A stretch of 64,000 nucleotides of DNA from Mya arenaria (GCF_026914265.1 NC_069133.1:46969417-47033416), one strand, 5' to 3'; positions 32,655-44,761 are shown, numbered from the stretch's first letter. Notes: a model not told the origin generated them from the letters alone. Translations and numbers: made by a program.

Positions 32655-32850
32655 GTGAAATACGCTAAAATATGCACCATTTCGGCCAAACAATTGTTAA
32701 ACATGTCTTGGGGGAGTAACCCCAAACACCCGTGCAAACATGTTATGTCTTATACTTTTCGGTTTTGAGCGAGGGGGGGGGGTCAAAAGGATATAATAAG
32801 ATCCCTAAGTTACGCCCCCTCTTACTTTAATAACAAGATCCGCTCCTGTT
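32655..32850. repeat. GC-rich dispersed repeat, inverted copy
   Basis: Reverse-complement relative of 28521-28770; the shared word is GAGGGGGCGTAACTTAGG on the minus strand. It also contains a run of nine G at about 32774. It is not nested in a visible element here. Confidence 0.6.
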
Positions 32851-33043
32851 TATACGATTAGTATGTTAATTAAAAACAATATGGTATATTGCCTGTGACT
32901 AATGATGCATAAGTCGGTGTAGGTTACAGCTGTGCTTTCATAGCATGACAACTTGATAAATGTATCCTCCCGAGATGACACAAACACAAGAAAAATAACT
33001 ATTTCACTAATTGCAATAGAAATTACACAGGGATAAGCCCAGT

Positions 33044-33252
33044 GGCAATCGTAACAACTCGGCCATCTCCGGCAAGCTTCGGGATATAATATTTTATCAA
33101 TTATGTTGAGTAATGGCCAAGGTATTCCGATTGGCTCAGCGGCCGAATTTTTTATTGCCCGTACATATATGTGTTTGTTTAGAAGCAATCGGAAGACCTC
33201 GCCAATTGTCTATATCAAACTTGCCGGAGATAGCCGACTTGTTACGATTGGT
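33044..33252. repeat. Palindromic fold-back element, about 210 bp
   Basis: The outer arm CAATCGTAACAACTCGGCCA then TCTCCGGCAAGCTT is mirrored by AACTTGCCGGAGATAGCC then GACTTGTTACGATTGG. The inner arms (GGCCAAGGTATTCCGATTGG and CAATCGGAAGACCTCGCCAA) also pair. The whole unit is thus one imperfect palindrome around about 33150. Confidence 0.75.
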
Positions 33253-33622
33253 CTTGTAGAACAAGTATCGTGTGAAGCCGTACATCAAGCCGTACATCAA
33301 TCGGTACTATGATAAGGGAATACATATTCGAACAACAGAAATATTACAAGTCGAAAGAAAATCTATATATGACGAATTGAGAATAACGGAATGGGTCAGC
33401 CGTGGGTATCCGACGATGATCGAAAGTGTACCTCCGATGTATAAATAAGATTTTCGTTTCAATATTAATGCCAAATGTTGATGCTTAGTGACCTCATATA
33501 AGTTTGGTATTATTTGAAAGGGTATAACTTACTTAGTACTAATATGTTGAATATAAGACTTTTAATTATCACTTTTTAAAAATTATTATGGGTTAAACCA
33601 GGTATTATCTCATAAATAATTT
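33253..33622. other. No gene recognised
   Basis: AT-rich sequence between the palindrome at 33044 and the MITE at 33623. No exon seen. Confidence 0.4.
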
Positions 33623-34343
33623 TTAAAGGGACTACACATAGGGTTAGGGTTAGATGATACAATTGCAAGAACAAAAGAAAATTGTAAAAAAAAAACTACA
33701 TAAAATTGATATCGTTGTGTAAGACTCATTAAATCTTACTTACGGATGTATCGCATCGCTATTGATACATGTATCTTTCGCAGTTTTTGCGTATTTTTCC
33801 AATTGGAAAAGTACTGGGTTTGTCTATCGCGTAAATAACGATAAATTTAAAAATAGCGCCGGTATATGTATTTGTACTATTCACGTGACTTTCAAATGCT
33901 AAATCTAAGCACTATTACTCTGAACGTGATATATTTTACAACGAGTGTGAAGAAAGCTATGATAGCCTATACTAATTAAGTCACTCTCGTTGGCACGATG
34001 TTGCGCGAGAGTGTGATCTTGTGTAGTGGGGGAAACCGGAGAACCCGGAGAAAACACACTAGTCCGGCTTGGTGACCACTAACCAAACTCACATGCGCCC
34101 AGGTCGAGAATCGAACCCGGGTCGCCTTGGTGAGAAGCGAGTGTGCTAACCACTGCGCTAACTGGACAACCAATTTAAGCACTATTAAATGGGTAGACTC
34201 CGCTGAGACATCGACAAAGTATTCTTTTAGTGTAAAGTGATGTATTATCGTCCTCATACTAGCTCGTACTGACAATTCTATGCTTTTTTGAGGAAATAAT
34301 GTATTTGCCAATTTTGGGAACATCTGGTGTCTAGTCCCTTTAA
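33623..34343. repeat. TTAA-flanked MITE with TTAAAGGGACTA ends, hosting a SINE
   Basis: The left end is TTAAAGGGACTACACA and the right end, inverted, TTAAAGGGACTAGACACC. Its interior (GTATTTTTCCAATTGG, GTACTGGGTTTGTCTA, TTCACGTGA) resembles the 41731-42230 family. A SINE occupies 33975-34168. Confidence 0.65.
33975..34168 (-). repeat. tRNA-derived SINE with conserved central domain
   Basis: The minus-strand head is GTCCAGTTAGCGCAGTGGTT (A box) through GGGTTCGATTC (B box) to CCTGGGC, a nearly complete cloverleaf with most acceptor pairs retained. The body contains TTTTCTCCGGGTTCTCCGG then TTTCCCCCAC. This resembles the central domain of V-type SINEs of vertebrates and invertebrates (from memory, not searched). 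The tail ends near GAGAGTGACTTAATTA. Confidence 0.75.
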
Positions 34344-35580
34344 AGACTTTATTTCCCTCAAAGTGTTCAACTAAGTAATCAAATCCGCCATATTGCTTTC
34401 ATTGGTTGTCATGTGGATTTTCAAGGAAAAGTATTCAACCCATTAAATGTGTAATTCGACTCCTGTAATCATCTCGATCTCAGGAACATAATGAACTATT
34501 TCCAATACATGTACAAATGATCGATTCCTTGTTAAGAACTTCTCTCGTATGTAACAAATATCAGATTAAGTCTCAAGAAGCCTCAAGCATACGGTGCTTT
34601 CATGATATTAAATGAATTTAATTTACCTGTAATTGCAAGCACGCCAATGTTTGTTTGGTGAACTGTTCATGATACGATTTCCATATTTAGCATCGGAACA
34701 ATGCTTTGAACACGATTTCAGTTCCGAAGTTCCTCAATGCAACCAGACTTGAACAGTTTGATCGATAAATAGCGATGTAAAACGTTAATTGTGATTTATA
34801 AAGGTATGGCGTGAACCTTATGTCGCAAATTTTATTGTTTGTAAAAAAAGTGACATCTTTATGTTCCTTTTGTTATTGTTGTTAAAATGCTATATTTCCA
34901 TGTTCCTTAGTTGTTGGGTTTTTCATCTGCATTGTGCTGACGCTTTGGGAAATAAACGTGGTTTTAACATTAAAGCTTTACCATGTTTGCTATCTGAGAA
35001 TTAATTATTCATTTCAATGCGCGTTCTCTAACTTTATATTAGTGCTTTTGGTCCTTGCAACGACGCTCATGAACAGAACAGAACTTTACACCGTTTTAAT
35101 GGTGTGTAGTAATAAGTACAGTTCAGTCGATGTTAACAACGCGATTGATAGTTTGTATTGAGAGTGAAACGTAAGTCCGGGGATTTGCCAATGCCCCAGT
35201 AAGCATAGTGTTTGTTAATGTAAAAAAATAACCATCTTTTTCGACAAACACCGTTAAACACGCTTTCTTACAGGGTTTATGTCTTATATAACAATACAAA
35301 CTCTATCTAAATGCTGGGTGCCAGACTGCATTTGTAACGCCAATGTCGAATGTTTGTAAAGGTTTCGTAAGGTCAAAGGCCAAAGAAATCTAGTGAGTTG
35401 CGTGTATGATTCTTCGGCACAGATTTTTCTAGTATCTTGTTCAGAAATACAGACTTTTATTGATGGTACATTGCAATAAAAACGTAAGAATGTTTTAACG
35501 TTACTAATGAATACCTAACTCTGTGTGTTGAACTTTGGTTGCAAATGATATTATTGATTGATGTTGCATGGAAACGCGAC
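34344..35580. other. No gene recognised
   Basis: AT-rich. A 75-codon plus-strand open frame at 34934-35161 is hydrophobic but has no family resemblance I can name. Confidence 0.4.
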
Positions 35581-36223
35581 GTCAGTATCGAATAGTCTGG
35601 TTTCAATCTTGTACAAGGGATGGTATGTCAGTATCGAATAGTCTGGTTTCAATCTTGTACAAGGGATGGTATGTCAGTATCGAATAGTCTGGTTTCAATC
35701 TTGTACAAGGGATGGTATGTCAGTATCGAATAGTCTGGTTTCAATCTTGTACAAGGGATGGTATGTCAGTATCGAATAGTCTGGTTTTAATCTTGTACAA
35801 GGGATGGTATGTCAGTATCGAATAGTCTGGTTTCAATCTTGTACAAGGGATGGTATGTCAGTATCGAATAGTCTGGTTTCAATCTTGTACAAGGGATGGT
35901 ATGTCAGTATCGAATAGTCTGGTTTCAATCTTGTACAAGGGATGGTATGTCAGTATCGAATAGTCTGGTTTCAATCTTGTACAAGGGATGGTATGTCAGT
36001 ATCGAATAGTCTGGTTTCAATCTTGTACAAGGGATGGTATGTCAGTATCGAATAGTCTGGTTTCAATCTTGTACAAGGGATGGTATGTCAGTATCGAATA
36101 GTCTGGTTTCAATCTTGTACAAGGGATGGTATGTCAGTATCGAATAGTCTGGTTTCAATCTTGTACAAGGGATGGTATGTCAGTATCGAATAGTCTGGTT
36201 TCAATCTTGTACAAGGGATGGTC
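35581..36223. repeat. 46-bp minisatellite, 14 near-identical copies
   Basis: The unit begins GTCAGTATCGAATAGTCTGG and continues TTTCAATCTTGTACAAGG-GATGGTAT. Starts run from 35581 to 36179 at exact 46-base steps. I noticed one substitution (GGTTTTAATC near 35785). Such homogeneity implies recent expansion or gene conversion. Confidence 0.95.
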
Positions 36224-37428
36224 ACGTGATCAAAATGGATCAGCCAACATTATTTTTGTAAAATTAAACTGTTATATATGTTTGATAAAAATAATCTGTA
36301 TTTACAATCAATTCTATATACTGATTAAAGAAGAAATAAACACCAAGATACAAAAAAACCATATGTTTTATACTGGTATTACACACCTTAGACACATTCA
36401 ATAGGGATGGTCACTTGTCTACAAACTCGTAGGCCTCTTTTTTATATCTTGGTTTACGAACCTTAGGACCCGATTCATCAAAACTCATTAAAATGTTCCG
36501 TAAATAAAATAATCTGATTTTTAATAAACGGGTAAAAATGCACATTCAAAGACAATGGCAATTCATTACATCATGATAACAGTATGCCGAATTATGTAAT
36601 TAAGGAACTGGTAATGGTGCAGTCTGGTGCATTCTAGGCGTCCTGATGTGCTTTATTTAGAACTGGAAAACGGACAGTTTTAGGATCATGTAGTCAAGTA
36701 TGCATAGTGCAACTTTGGCTGATTTTTTATATGTTTTTGTCAGAGTCTTGTGGATTCAGCCGCGCACTCGCGTATAAGCAGCTACGCGCCTACGTACATT
36801 TTGAACCGTACTGTTTTGACGTCAGTTGGTCAAATGCCAAGGCTGTTGTGACCTTGAGCTGAAAGACCGTTCTATAACAGAAGAATGCTTAAATCCTCAA
36901 ACTAAGTATGTTAATTGGTGAAGTTCATCCGCTTCCTCTCAGTCATGTTCCAAAAACATTTGCGGCCTCAATAATTATTGTTCTATATCATTGTACAACC
37001 AATTATGTTGCTCTAAAATGCACCGATTATCTTCATTTGTATTTAAATATTTTTTGTTTATAGATAAGGATTCAGGATTCAACTTATTTATTAAGTAACT
37101 TGAACACAAAGTGCTCCTCATTACATGATAGATATAATACATTCTTTTAAACATATATACAACGATAACATGATAGGTTTGAAATCTCAGACATGAGAAA
37201 AGTACTGATAATTAATGTTTTAACATTAGATACTTTTACATTACACTAACATTTCACTTACACAGTGAGGATGGACTAACAACTAATTAGTAAACATTTA
37301 TATAATAATTTTCATGATGAAAGCTAGATTTTTAAAGATATATTATGGTATGCAAAAAAAAGCCAAAATGTATACCTTAATAAAGATCATGAAACAATAT
37401 TTACAATGTTATGACGACGTTCAAATGC
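36224..37428. other. No gene recognised
   Basis: AT-rich. No coding exon seen. The lower part (from about 37100) may be the 3' tail of the decayed LINE that follows. Confidence 0.4.
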
Positions 37429-38838
37429 TTAAGAAACAAATTTGCACAAATTAAGCTGTTCGGAATAATTCGTATCTTGCATAAGATCAATAAATTTCAT
37501 CATACTAGGCCTAACGATATATTTTCTTCTCAAATACATTCTACGTAAATCATCATATACGTCACAAACACAAACAAAATGAAACTCATCTTCAATATCA
37601 CCATTATTACATATGGTGCAATAACGTTCATGATGATCAATTCTGTTATTTCCATAACGTCCAGTTTCAATACGTAACTGGTAAGACGAGAGTCTCAATT
37701 TAGTAAGAGGAATTCGATACTTTGAAGAAAATTTATCCAGATACATAGAGCGTTCGAAAGAAGTTTTAAAATGTTTGTAAGTACACAAGACTGGGCTGTT
37801 ATGTATAAAATTATACCAAGATTGTTTAAATTGATCAATAAGGCGTTCTTTAAAAACTAAATAGAACGTATTCACATCGACACAGCTAGGTTTTATCCAA
37901 ACATTTGAAAAACCAGTTGTGTTAAGCAACAGTTTTACATTACTAGCCCAATTAGTTTTCCCTTTCGCACAATATGTTAAAAGATTATTATACAATGTAC
38001 TAACGATAATATTATCGCTATTTAGTGTTTTACACCAAAATTTTATAATTCGTGTATGTCTTGTTATATACAATGGATACCTTCCTAGTTCACCATAAAT
38101 TGACACTGTCGATGTGGACTGTTTAACATGAAATAATAATTTATAAAACTTCAGATGAACCCTTTCAATTTCCTTATTTTTCCAAATCCCCAAATTTCAT
38201 AACCGTAATTAAGAACTGATGAGACAAATGCATCAAACAGTTGGCATACTGTACTTGGTTTTAAAGGCTTATTTTTAACATTTGAAAGAATGACATTAAG
38301 AGCCTTTAAACCTTTACCAGCAAGTGTCGATTGATTTAATATAAAACTTCCAGTATAATTAAACACCGTTCCAAGATAATTTAAATTATCAACAACTTCT
38401 AAGTTACAGCCATTGTACATCCATTTTTCAACAATTTTAACAGGGCCTCGTTTTCTAAACACAACTATTTTACTTTTATCTGGATTAACTTCTAATCCCC
38501 AACATTTACAATATGAATTCAACAAATTAAGCTTTTTTGCAAATCTTCCGGGGATTGTCCCTTTACAACCATATCATCTGCAAATAACATAATTATGAAA
38601 GATATTTCTTCTTAAGTAATACCGGAGTCAATACTATCAAATAAATACAACTCCAGATCTTCTAAAAATAAAGAAAACAATATCGGAGACATGACTTCAC
38701 CTTGCTTTAAGCCTATAGAACATTCAAAGTAATCAGAAAATGAGCTACACTTCCTTACACGTGCTCTTACCTTGGAATACTTAGATAAGTAGTATGTGAT
38801 TTTAATAGTTTTGCCGAAAGCCAGACAAAAAAGCGCAT
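37429..38838 (-). pseudogene. 5'-truncated, frameshifted LINE reverse transcriptase
   Basis: On the minus strand the remnant starts near FGKTIKITYYLSKYSKVRAR. It then reads GLKQGEVMSPILFSLFLEDL (RT block 4) and the active-site LFADDMVVKG. An in-frame stop and a shift separate these two blocks. An open piece at 38151-38525 (CWGLEVNPDKSKIVVFRKRG, NYLGTVFNYTGSF, SSVLNYGYEIWGF) follows. It overlaps, in another frame, a second piece at 37429-38193. That second piece ends in a C-terminal region with a cysteine/histidine cluster (CTICNNGDIEDEFHFVCVC) like those of LINE ORF2 tails. The endonuclease domain and the 5' half of the RT are missing. It is a different clade from the CR1-like element at 19.5-23.6 kb. 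Confidence 0.85.
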
Positions 38839-39850
38839 TTGAACAATTGATGTAATAAATATATACCAGGTACTATCCATTTTCAAATGTAACTAACCAC
38901 TTGGCCACGTGGGTTCCTCGACTTCAGTTTTGTTCCACAATATTGAATCATACTTATAGGCGCATAATATACTTTCAGGCAATTTTTTTTTTATTCTAAT
39001 GCATTATCATGTTTAACTTATTTGATTTAAACGATAAAAAAGCATATATTCAGTTTTATTCCAAAAACTAGGCCCAAATGGGCATCAGGTGTGATAACAA
39101 AATACATAAAGCACGATCATAAAGAAACATTATTTTATACAACACAGTTGAAATATTAATGTAAGGAAAACTATTTGTATTAATATTTCAAAATAATGAC
39201 AGTATTTTTTTTAAGTTTCAGATAATGACAATGAAGGTGCAAATAAGTTACTATATGCATATTTTTAAAAGGATAGAGGGTGATTATTTTGAATTTTTTG
39301 TTTGCATAATTTGGCGTAAGTTCCAATGGAGAAGTTGATTCTATCTTAGAAAAGGTATTGTGTAACCTATTTATAAAAGCGGTGATAGTTTTACTCTTCC
39401 AAGGGAGCCTACTCATGAGTTGTTGAAAATAGACGAAATAAATGAACAAAATAGTAAAAGATGGACCCAATTGTAAGTTTGTTAACACCATTGCAGACAA
39501 CAGCTCATTATCTATTTTATTTCTAAAATTATGTTGCAAAATAATGTCATACAAGTTACTTAGTAGCAAGCCAAACCGTCCCCATGTCAAAATATCCCCG
39601 TGTTGAAAATATTACGTCCCTTTGACTAGTTATTCTTTAGCTGTTTAAGGCAAAAAGTCCCTCCCTCCAGCAGTAACTGGGAAACCCTGTGCGTTTTACA
39701 ATATTTCATAGGCATCAAGGCGTAGCCACGGACAACACTACCCCAATATTTAGAAAAATTGCAGCTCCGCAATATAAGTTTATTGTAGCTGCGATATTGT
39801 GTGTCTAATAAATTGCTGATGCTAAAGTAATCTTTGAGGAAAAGTGCGCC
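38839..39850. other. No gene recognised
   Basis: A 136-codon minus-strand open frame at 39180-39590 (starts MTWGRFGLLLSNLYDIILQH) has no recognised domain. It is rich in Leu, Ile and Asn as expected for AT-rich chance frames, though a lineage-specific gene cannot be excluded. Confidence 0.35.
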
Positions 39851-39926
39851 TGGTGTGGTGTGGGGCTCGAACCCACGACTGTCCGAACACAAGCACAGTG
39901 CTCTAGCCAACTGAGCTAACCGGGCG
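39851..39926 (-). repeat. tRNA-like sequence (SINE or tRNA pseudogene)
   Basis: The minus strand reads GCCCGGTTAGCTCAGTTGG (perfect A box), then a T arm GTGGG-TTCGAGC-CCCAC with five perfect pairs. The 3' acceptor side (ACCACAC) pairs with GCCCGGT at only about four of seven positions and the anticodon stem is irregular. It is therefore not a functional tRNA. Confidence 0.65.
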
Positions 39927-40084
39927 TCTGGTTCTAGCCCACACGCACTACACTCCTTCCCGAATTGACCTTTTAGGCCAATGGAGGCACTCCTGCCGTA
40001 ATCCAGTCTTTGATGAATGGAGACATCATTTATATTGTGTGTAACTTTAAACATTTATAAGCATCATGACTGTGGACAACGTGA

Positions 40085-40825
40085 AATCTGTCTGTCAGAC
40101 AGCCCTGATCAGTAAATTTTGATTTGGTCTAAATATATTATGGGGTCGGTTTGTCTGACCGATAGTTTTCATGTCCAGTGGCAGCCTTATTAAATAGTAA
40201 AGATCTAATCTTTATCAATTATCAAACATGGCTTCAAAGTAAGAAAACTATTTTATTTAATAGAAAATCACATTTTATCAAAGATCTTGTCACATAATCA
40301 TTTGTTTACGATTCCAATGTTGTATTTGATAGTGTATGTACCACACAGAGTCAAACTCCATGCAGCATTTACCTCCCTTTGCAATATGGTACCAAATAAT
40401 GTATATTAATGTGTATATATAAAGTGCGATGTTTTGAAACGCTATAATGATAAACTTTTGTCATGAACATTGGAATGTTTTAAAGGATAGTTCCAAATGT
40501 CCCAATCAAAAGTCTTACCCTTTGGCACAGACTATTTAATTTGGAAATCGATACCAGTACGGTCTAAAAAAAACACATTTACAACAAATTGACAAATCAA
40601 AATTGTCATTACAACTCAGTACAAGTGTATAAATTGGGGTCGTTAACAATTAATTTCAGAGAAAAACCTGGCAAAAATAACTTGTTAATATCTTAATACC
40701 TTTTTATTCCTTAGGTCAACGTAATATAAGTAACAAAGGCTTTGAAAAGGCAAGTCTTCAATAAAAAATTACTGGGCCGACAAATTTTCTTTCGTACTAG
40801 ATCAGAGGCTGTCAGTCTGAATGAC
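40085..40825. repeat. Possible MITE with CAGACAGCC ends
   Basis: Left TCAGACAGCCCTGATCAG is roughly mirrored by CTAGATCAGAGGCTGTCAG at about 40798-40818. The interior is AT-rich with no coding capacity. Gaps in the arm alignment keep this tentative. Confidence 0.35.
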
Positions 40826-41730
40826 CAATACTTTTTTTACCGGCCCCGATGTCTATGACAGAACACAGTTGGTGTCTGTGTACTTTCACAGACATCATGG
40901 CATCATTGTTGGCATGATTTGGTCGTTATAAACACGAAGGTTGTTGAGTGTAATTCTTTTGATCTGAACATATTAAAGGGACAAATGATGCCAAAATAAT
41001 AGCCAGTGTTTTTTTTTGAATTAATTTTCAATGTGAAATCTTATGTATAATGTATTGCAGCACTTTGGCTTATTTAAGAAACCATTTTCTTTTGGATGTA
41101 ATGAATTTGTGCATAGTTTTAATAATTGTTCATTTTCGTCCTATAACTGACTGACTTCCACTTAAAAAAAGTTCACTATGATTGGTAATACAGCCTATTT
41201 GTTAAGCACCTTGTCAAAGTCATTTTTCTGCAATATATGGCAACATATCCACCTGAAATATTTCAATTATAAATTTCAATGTTTTACCCGCAATACCCAG
41301 TGATAAGTTAAGAAAATGATAGAAGTTTCATTTGATAAAATTAACAATGAAAAACAAATATTTGAAAAAAGTATAAAATGATATAGATCTTCAAAAGCTG
41401 CATTTGCACCTGGGAACTTGATATATATATTGATAACAGTCCTTAGATACTGAGTTAGAATGATAGTCAGTGAAGGTTTTATGTTACATATGATATTATC
41501 AAGACACATTACATATTATACTTGTGCAGAAATTTGTAAACTTTGAAACATAATTCGTCATTTGAATGAAAAAATCCAGGACAAAGCTATCATGAACTGT
41601 GTTGACAGTTTTTGCTATTTAGTAATAGGGTATTACATGTTAAGCTTTTAAGGGGTGCTAATTCAGGTGCAATTTATTTCTTTATTTGTCAATATAAACA
41701 AATATACTAGCCAGAATAGAGTGTTGGGCT
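40826..41730. other. No gene recognised
   Basis: AT-rich. A TTAAAGGGACAAATGATGCC start at about 40974 resembles the left end of TTAA MITEs, but I could not find its partner. Confidence 0.35.
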
Positions 41731-42230
41731 TTAAAGCAACAGTGCACCAGATGATCAATTTGCAAGAAAATAAGAAATTGTTGAAAACTGTCATAAACTT
41801 GGTATTTATGTGTACAATGCATTGAAACTTGCTAACTGAAGTACCACATAGTTTACAATTTATTTAAGTGTAGCAGTTATTTCGTATTTTTCCATTAAAA
41901 AAGATTACTGGGTATGTCTACCTAGTAGAATTCATTCCTTATGCGTGATTGGCTAGTCAGTGTTATCACGTGATATTACCGAGGTAGGTGTATAGCTTAA
42001 TTATGTCTCCTAATTAGAGTAAGCCGTCGTAGCTCAGTGGATACGACGCTGGACTGCAATTTTGGTGACATGGGTTCGAATCCGGTCTCCGACACATTTT
42101 TTTTTTACATTTTGGTATTTTTTTTACAATTATGATATCAAAGCGTAACACATTCTAATAAATAATTGTCCTGAGATTCTTTACAGAAAAAAACTTTTTT
42201 TGGTGTCAATCTGGTGTACAGTCCATTTAA
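41731..42230. repeat. TTAA MITE family 1, copy A, carrying a tRNA-like segment
   Basis: Left TTAAAGCAACAGTGCACCAG, right (inverted) TTTAAATGGACTGTACACC then AGATTGA. TTAA is at both ends. 500 bp. The interior holds a tRNA-like segment (42023-42094). A second copy lies at 54621-57086, split by a rolling-circle-like element. The right TTAA is shared with the next MITE, which begins at 42227. Confidence 0.8.
42023..42094 (+). repeat. tRNA-Cys-like segment inside the MITE
   Basis: A box TAGCTCAGTGG (42030-42040) and B box GGTTCGAATCC (42073-42083) are intact. The anticodon arm CTGGA-CTGCAAT-TTTGG pairs (with G-T wobbles) and presents GCA, a Cys anticodon. The 5' acceptor strand looks shortened by about three bases (GTCG against CGAC at the 3' end), so it is a tRNA-derived relic, not a working tRNA. 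Copy B keeps the A box but lost the B box. Confidence 0.65.
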
Positions 42231-42606
42231 AGTGACACTCATATTCAAAATCAATAAATACACATGTATAACAAATATAAATTTTGAGTGATAAACCTTT
42301 AACTACAAGTTTACTAAATAATGCATTTATGGAAAATATTAATTACTCATATCAAGATTGTAACCGTGTATTTAAAAGCTGAAAACCCAAAAATATTAAA
42401 TGATTGGTGAATGCTAAAAAATTTACTGTGATTTACTATTGTGTTATAGGGTAGAAATACTGTGTTTTCTGCACATTTCTTTCAAAATAAACTTGGTATC
42501 CCTTATAAGAACCATTGGTTTCAACATTTCTTCACCCTTTTTGGTATATTAAAACAATTGTATTAATTGTGGTGAATCTTTTTAGGGAGTAAGAGTGCAT
42601 CTTTAA
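42227..42606. repeat. TTAA MITE family 2, copy A
   Basis: Left TTAAAGTGACACTCATATTC, right (inverted) TTAAAGATGCACTCTTACTC. TTAA at both ends, 380 bp, non-coding. It is the uninterrupted reference for the copy at 43743-44761. Confidence 0.8.
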
Positions 42607-43594
42607 TGTGTACAGTTTTGCTTGACATTGCCTGATTACCTTTTCGACTGCCTGCTCATGCTGACTATATCTCAAAGATAAAGAATTTATTATTATTTCT
42701 CTTGTTTGAAATTGAACAAGACATCAATTTGGAATGGCCTTAGGGAGTAAGTGTTAGTGCGAAATTTGAAGTAATCTGGGATTTTGCCCAGGGAGTATTT
42801 TGTTCATAGTCCATACCCCATTATTTGTACATGGATTAATACTGCCTCCTTGACATTTAAACCAGACAGACTAAACTGTAGATACAAATAAAAATGTACA
42901 GTGTTTGTTTGAAGACCTTCTACTATAATTGCTGTCAATTTTTTGCTACTGCAGAACCATTGCGCAAACAACATACTTCATACTTTGTCCTAGTATTCTT
43001 GGCATTTCTTGGCATTTGATATCAGAACATGATGCATTCTGTGTGATTCCCATGATCAACACTAAAATAACGTTTTATTTGAACTGAACTCATTTTGCAG
43101 TGGAGATCTATCTGACAATTGAGGCTGGTGTTTCCATTCTACCGTGGATATTACTTGTTTAGTATTGTTGTTTTTTTGTGTGTGTGTTTTTTAGGATAGT
43201 TGCAGTAAAAAAGGTTTCGTACTTATGGCTATCGCTAAACATAAAAACAAATTGGTAAGGCCTCATCGTCTTTGTGTCATGTTTTCAGTGTTTAGAAACA
43301 AACAAATCATTACAAAAAAGGGCATATCCGATATTTGATCGGACCCATGGCATTGAAAGTTGGTGCTGACTATGCAATTTTTTCAATTTTAAATTGACTG
43401 TTTGATGGTCTTTGATCTTGGCATACACTTTGAGTTATATTGTTATGCATGTTTATATACAATACTTTCAACATGAAACTATCCATTTGAAATAATTACA
43501 GACAATCAGTGTATGACTGTATATTTGATAAAAGCTGAATTGTTCCCCTTGAATTGGATTCAAATATAAATTGGAAACTAACAGACTGTACAAA
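42607..43594. other. No gene recognised
   Basis: AT-rich sequence between MITE family 2 copy A and the nest at 43595. No coding exon seen. Confidence 0.4.
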
Positions 43595-43742
43595 TAGGGT
43601 TTGGTTAGGGTTACATCCTTTTCAAAACAACTGGTAGGGTAGGTAGGCTTTTTAAAAAAAAATAAAAAAATATTATGCTTTATGTAAGAACAATATTGTC
43701 ATCAGTAGGGAATGGAGTTAGGGAAATATTCTGTAAAAAATA

Positions 43743-44761
43743 TTAAAGTGACACTCTTATTCAAAATCAATAGATACACACATACAAACATAATTTTTGA
43801 CTGATAAAACTTTTAACTACTTAACTAAATAATGCATATATGGAAAATATTAATCACTGAGAACAAGATTGTAACCGTGTAATTAATAGCAGAAAGCGCA
43901 AAAATATTAAATAATTGGTGAATGCTAAAAGAATTACTGTGGTCTACTATAGTCTAATAAGGTAGAAATACCGTAGTTTATGCATATTTCTTTCAAATAC
44001 AACTCGGTATCCTTTATAAGAACCATTGTTTTCGACATTTATTCATCTTTTTATGCCCCCACAAAGTGGCGGCATATAGGGTTGCCCTTGTCCGTACGTA
44101 CGTCTGTCTGTCTGTCTGTACGTACGTACGTACGTACGTCCCGAAGATTGTTTCCGATCTAATTCTTGAAAACCGTTCGTCCAATCCTCACCAAACTTTA
44201 AACACATGTTTGTGACCATAATATCTTGATCAAGTTCGATAGTCATGGAAATCGCTTGAGTCATTTAGGAGTTACGGCCCTTTTTTGCCAAAAATACTTC
44301 AAAAATATATGTTTCCAATCTAATTCTTGAAAACTGTTTGTCCAATCCTCACCAAACTTTAAACACATGTTTGTGACCATAATATCTTGATCAAGTTCGA
44401 TAGTCATGGAAATCGCTTTAGTCATTTAGGAGTTATGGCCCTTTTTTGCCAAAAATACTTCAAAAATATATGTTTCCAATCTAATTCTTGAAAAGTATGT
44501 GTCCTATGTGGATCCAACAAGTTTTTTCCTGCCTGAATGGCGCCATATAACCTATACAGTCTTGCGATGCCGTAAAACCCAACTCAACTCAACTTATCCT
44601 ATATGTGCAGATTATCCTGAATAATCATTATGGCTTATTTTCTGTGACAAAAAATCGAAGTGGGGGCATCCGTGTCCTATGGACACATTTCTAGTTTTGA
44701 ATATTAAAACAATTGTATTAATTGTAGTAAACCTTTTTTGGGAGTAAGAGTGCATCTTTAA
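43743..44761. repeat. TTAA MITE family 2, copy B, interrupted by H3
   Basis: Same ends as 42227-42606 (TTAAAGTGACACTCTTATTC; AAGAGTGCATCTTTAA). The interior aligns with copy A up to the T run at 44050. It resumes after 44694 with GAATATTAAAACAATTG against GGTATATTAAAACAATTG in copy A. Confidence 0.8.
44051..44694 (+). mobile_element. Helentron-like non-autonomous element H3
   Basis: The 5' end is TTATGCCCCCAC with palindrome partner GTGGCGGCATA. A CTGT/ACGT microsatellite (about 44090-44140) follows, then core units of about 161 bp (TTTCCRATCTAATTCTTG near 44150, 44311, 44472). The inverted terminus GTGGGGGCAT (44660-44669) lies just before the hairpin GTGTCC-TAT-GGACAC (44672-44686), then ATTT and CTAG (44691-44694). 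644 bp, no protein. It sits inside a TTAA MITE at a T run with no visible target-site duplication. Confidence 0.85.

Noticed and set aside
34098..34168. Functional tRNA gene on the minus strand
   Set aside because: It is the head of a SINE: a conserved SINE body continues downstream and the anticodon arm does not fold well.
39180..39590. 136-codon minus-strand gene
   Set aside because: No recognisable domain, AT-rich codon use and no splice or promoter signal; kept only as a remark.
42023..42094. Functional tRNA-Cys gene
   Set aside because: The acceptor stem is shortened and mismatched, and the segment lies inside a MITE with a second degraded copy.
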